A stretch of DNA of 64,000 bases from Chryseobacterium sp. G0162. GTDB taxonomy: Bacteria; Bacteroidota; Bacteroidia; Flavobacteriales; Weeksellaceae. Shown here in pieces: positions 61,336 to 64,000 of this stretch (position 1 is its first letter; each line of letters opens with the position of its first letter). The stretch spans positions 4,016,001 to 4,080,000 of the forward strand of contig NZ_CP033922.1 of NCBI RefSeq assembly GCF_003815715.1. Reading direction: 5' to 3'. The notes below the pieces were generated by a model. It saw only the letters and a program-made list of their open reading frames with translations. It had not been told where the DNA came from and made no database searches. The translations under genes were made by a program, and so were the position numbers.

Positions 61336-62212
61336 CTCCTACGCCGGATTTGCTTGGTAATCCTACCATGCGGGAATATTCCCCACTGAATTCGTACATC
61401 CCGGCAGTTAGCATTTGGGATTCAATCAGTTTAGCAAGGTCAGCGTTTTTATATTGGGAATCTCCATCAAAACGTACACACTGATTGGCGAAGAAATAGC
61501 CGATCTTCGCCAGATCTTCAGCCGTAAGTTCAATAGAACATTGTTTGAAATAGTTGTCTAATTGGTCTTCATTTCCTGAAATCAATCCGCTATTTTTCAT
61601 GATATAGAACATTCCACGGTTACGGTGCCCGGTAGATTTTTCGGATTCATAAACAGATTTGCTGTAATCAATAGTAGTGTTTTTGGTGATGTATCGAACC
61701 ATATCCAATACTTTAAGGAATGGTTTTTCGCCTTCACCGGGAATTAAAGAAGTCGTAAGGATGGCTCCTGCATTCATCATTGGATTGAGTGGCTTTCCTG
61801 TTGTTTCTAGATTGGCAAAATGGTTAAAAGGTCTGTCTGATCCGAAATATCCCATTTTGTCAAAAACATGGGCTTCTCCTCTTTCATTGACGGCAACCAT
61901 TAAAGCAATGATCTTGGAAATGCTCTGCATAGTGAATTTTTTGCTAACGTCACCCGTATTCAATATTTTACCGTTCTTATCTACTACTGAAAAAGCAATT
62001 GCTTTAGCGTCCATTTTACCCAATTCAGGAATATAATCTGCTACTTTACCCTGTGTGTAATAATTTCTGTTCTTTTCCAGGATGCTGCTTAAGGTTTTTT
62101 CTGAAATGGTAGAAAGGTCTGCCGTTTTCTGAGCGTACATCACTGTATTTAAGGACAAAAATCCTGCAATAAGAATTCCTTTGGCGGAAAATAAAAAGCT
62201 ATTTTTTTTCAT
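61199..62212 (-). CDS. glsA: Periplasmic glutaminase A
   Basis: Hydrolyses L-glutamine to glutamate and ammonia. A 337-aa serine-type glutaminase with catalytic SxxK (TMQSISKIIALMVAV near residue 95), the NPMMNAGAI block near 143, a YSRMVGLPSKSGVGGGI block near 285 and the C-terminal GIGVFSPALDQHGNS. An N-terminal signal peptide ending VMYAQ (about residue 27) suggests export to the periplasm, which is unusual for the E. coli enzyme but seen in Bacteroidota. Its last 137 bp are duplicated at 55487. Confidence 0.93.
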   Translation of the reverse strand: MKKNSFLFSAKGILIAGFLSLNTVMYAQKTADLSTISEKTLSSILEKNRNYYTQGKVADYIPELGKMDAKAIAFSVVDKNGKILNTGDVSKKFTMQSISKIIALMVAVNERGEAHVFDKMGYFGSDRPFNHFANLETTGKPLNPMMNAGAILTTSLIPGEGEKPFLKVLDMVRYITKNTTIDYSKSVYESEKSTGHRNRGMFYIMKNSGLISGNEDQLDNYFKQCSIELTAEDLAKIGYFFANQCVRFDGDSQYKNADLAKLIESQMLTAGMYEFSGEYSRMVGLPSKSGVGGGITVSVPGKMGIGVFSPALDQHGNSLAGYHIILDLAKQYNLSIF

Positions 62213-62458
62213 GTAAATATTTTCGAATAAAAGTTTATAATAAGCCTCGAAAAAACAAAGATAAGGTATTTCATTTTTTGTGCAAGATTGGGTGTAGGTA
62301 TACTGGGAAGATGGAGGGAAGATGGCATGAAGGATTAATTATTCCTCAGAAATAGGGAAATATTACATTTTCAATTGTGATATGAGTTGCAGTGAATGAC
62401 TCTTGTGTTTTAATCCTTGGGGTATGGGCAAAAATTAATTTTAATTCCAAACGCTGAT

Positions 62459-63787
62459 TTATCTTTTTAGTTCAAAATCTTTGTGGAATAATATTCCATA
62501 TTGATCAAGCATATGGGTTTTGCTATTTTCTTCCTTTGCATTTCCAGTATCAATATAATAGAGAGGGAACTTTTTGTTAATAATGTCTTCCTGATCTTTC
62601 GGGCTAAGGTTTTTAACGATCTTTATATTGCTGTTTTGGTCAAAATTTCCCATCAGTGAAATTTGTTCGGAAAAATTACCTAAGTGGAAGATGGCAGGTT
62701 GATTTTCGGAACGTTTTTTAATTTCCTGTATAACCTTTTTACAATAGGCCAATTCCTGATCTTCATACTCTTCATTAATAAATACGCTACCTGTAAACTG
62801 AACTTTCTTTGCGGTTACGTGAATCAAAAATGGGGATAGGAATAATGCAAATAGTACAGGTTTCATTACTTTTTCATTCATTATGTATTGAAGAAGGATA
62901 AGGATAAAAGGGACTGATGGAATTAAATAGCCTGGTTCCAATGGGTACCTGATAAAGAATATCAGATTGGAAATAATCATCATAATGCTGAATAGGGCAA
63001 AATGATTTTTAGATACATCTTTTAGCCTTTGATAGCCTCCCCTAAACAATTGGATGATTAAGCCTAGAATAATAGCCAGTATTCCTAAAGTTCCATAGAT
63101 GTATATTGTACCCAGACTTAATATACTTGCAAGATTAACTTCTGAGTCTCCATAACTTTGAAGGAAATTAATGCCATATTTTAAAATAACAGGTGAAAAG
63201 AAAATACAGGTGAAAATACCGGTTAAAACGGAGAATTGTAAGATTTTTTTTATATCCTTTTCAAGGTAAATGTATGCAAGAAAAAGAAAGGCCGGAAGAA
63301 AAATAATATTGTTGAACCTCGTGCTTATCATAAGTCCCAATAATAAAGCGGAAAGCCAGATCTTTTTATTGAGGAGATGATAAACGCCCGCCAGTAAAAA
63401 GAATAAAGACCAATTGTATTCCATTGCTGTTGTACTGTTGAGGTAGATAATGGGTACAAATGGGAATACGATGGTGATAAGAAAGGAAAGTTTGATATTA
63501 AGAAAGTTCAAAATCTTAAAAAGATATAGGCAGCAACCGGCTGTAAATAAAACTGACAGTAAATTGATTACCCAATAAGGATAATGATATACTAATGAAT
63601 ATAAAAATTCCGGTAATGGATATCCGGGAAAACGGGAAACATTATAAATATGATTTTCATAGAGTACTTTTCCCGTATATACTTCTCTCCAGGCATCCAA
63701 ATCAGTACCTAAACTATTAAAAATAAAAGGTAACCGTGACAGTAATACTATTAAAACTATCATTATTTCCTTACCATATTTTTTCAT
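62459..63787 (-). CDS. Multi-pass membrane protein, GT-C glycosyltransferase-like
   Basis: A 442-aa protein with about ten transmembrane helices. The first loop after helix 1 (FNSLGTDLDAWREVYTGKVLYEN) has the acidic D-x-D placement typical of GT-C enzymes such as ArnT and mannosyltransferases, which use lipid-linked sugars. The C-terminal 110 residues are soluble and charged. It may glycosylate a lipid, glycan or protein. It starts 1 bp after the stop of a tiny upstream frame (TAAAATG). No link to the other loci here is evident. Confidence 0.75.
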   Translation of the reverse strand: MKKYGKEIMIVLIVLLSRLPFIFNSLGTDLDAWREVYTGKVLYENHIYNVSRFPGYPLPEFLYSLVYHYPYWVINLLSVLFTAGCCLYLFKILNFLNIKLSFLITIVFPFVPIIYLNSTTAMEYNWSLFFLLAGVYHLLNKKIWLSALLLGLMISTRFNNIIFLPAFLFLAYIYLEKDIKKILQFSVLTGIFTCIFFSPVILKYGINFLQSYGDSEVNLASILSLGTIYIYGTLGILAIILGLIIQLFRGGYQRLKDVSKNHFALFSIMMIISNLIFFIRYPLEPGYLIPSVPFILILLQYIMNEKVMKPVLFALFLSPFLIHVTAKKVQFTGSVFINEEYEDQELAYCKKVIQEIKKRSENQPAIFHLGNFSEQISLMGNFDQNSNIKIVKNLSPKDQEDIINKKFPLYYIDTGNAKEENSKTHMLDQYGILFHKDFELKR

Positions 63788-63788
63788 T

Positions 63789-63977
63789 TTACCTGTTAAT
63801 TGTTTTCTGACACAAAATAAGTTCTTTTTTACTTAATAAAAGGATGATCTGAGGCTTATCTATAGATAAAATAAAGTATTTCGCCTTTTCCTGCAATTTA
63901 TCCTGAGAATATAGTGAGTTAAAAAACTTCTCCAATGTTGGCGAAAAAACCGTGTGAATTATTTTGGCCGAAACCAT
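63789..63977 (-). CDS. Small ORF of 62 codons, uncertain
   Basis: A short frame (MVSAKIIHTVFSPTLEKFFN...) with an in-frame TAG two codons before its ATG and a stop one base before the next gene's start. Tight spacing hints at a coupled gene or at the decayed 3' end of a longer gene lying beyond the window. No family recognised. Confidence 0.3.
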   Translation of the reverse strand: MVSAKIIHTVFSPTLEKFFNSLYSQDKLQEKAKYFILSIDKPQIILLLSKKELILCQKTINR

Positions 63978-64000
63978 AATCTATACATAGGTTGGTGTTG

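Noticed and set aside
1..64000. CRISPR arrays, tRNA and rRNA genes, insertion-sequence transposases
   Set aside because: None found by eye; no regularly spaced repeats, no cloverleaf sequences with CCA ends, no transposase motifs.

Overview
The window looks like a chromosomal segment of a Bacteroidota bacterium, most likely a Flavobacteriia/Weeksellaceae member such as Chryseobacterium. The DNA is AT-rich. It has SusC/TonB-type outer-membrane beta-barrel proteins with carboxypeptidase-like N-terminal domains, a Bacteroidota-type lanthipeptide leader, weak Shine-Dalgarno sequences, and several intergenic hairpin repeats of a kind I associate with flavobacterial genomes. I see no rRNA, tRNA or CRISPR array.

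Layout: 0.25-6.7 kb holds independent genes (unknown protein, lipoprotein amidohydrolase, XRE regulator with membrane tail, NTF2-like/serine hydrolase fusion, small lipoprotein). 6.9-10.1 kb is a compact three-gene GTPase module: a membrane protein, a P-loop GTPase, and a coiled-coil membrane protein with a GAP1-like N-terminus. 10.3-19.7 kb is a class I lanthipeptide locus on the minus strand: outer-membrane receptor, precursor lanA, lanB, lanC, and a C39-peptidase ABC exporter. 20.4-24.4 kb holds a lysophospholipid-type acyltransferase and a second outer-membrane receptor.

24.5-36.6 kb is a restriction island: McrC, McrB, HsdR, a tyrosine recombinase, a silent promoterless hsdS cassette on the plus strand, the expressed hsdS on the minus strand, and HsdM. 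A perfect 24-bp inverted repeat joins the middles of the two hsdS genes in the same reading frame. This is the architecture of a recombinase-driven phase-variable specificity switch.

36.7-54.6 kb is one eight-gene minus-strand operon for a lipid-like polyketide. It contains two PUFA-synthase-like megasynthases (NMO/ER-like x2, KS, AT, 2 ACP, KR; and KS, AT, DH, PPTase), a stand-alone ACP, an alpha/beta hydrolase, a tandem-duplicated UGT-type glycosyltransferase in one chain, two PapA/WES-like acyltransferases, and a small membrane protein. I infer a glycosylated and acylated lipid product.

55.5-62.2 kb holds a two-gene RADAR-type anti-phage system (RdrA-like ATPase and RdrB-like adenosine deaminase). 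It lies between two perfect 137-bp direct copies of the 3' end of a periplasmic glutaminase gene. One copy belongs to the intact glutaminase gene; the other caps a decayed glutaminase fragment. The window ends with a multi-pass GT-C-like membrane protein. The strongest candidates for further work are the invertible hsdS locus, the glycolipid-like megasynthase operon, the RADAR module at the duplicated glutaminase end, and the GTPase module.
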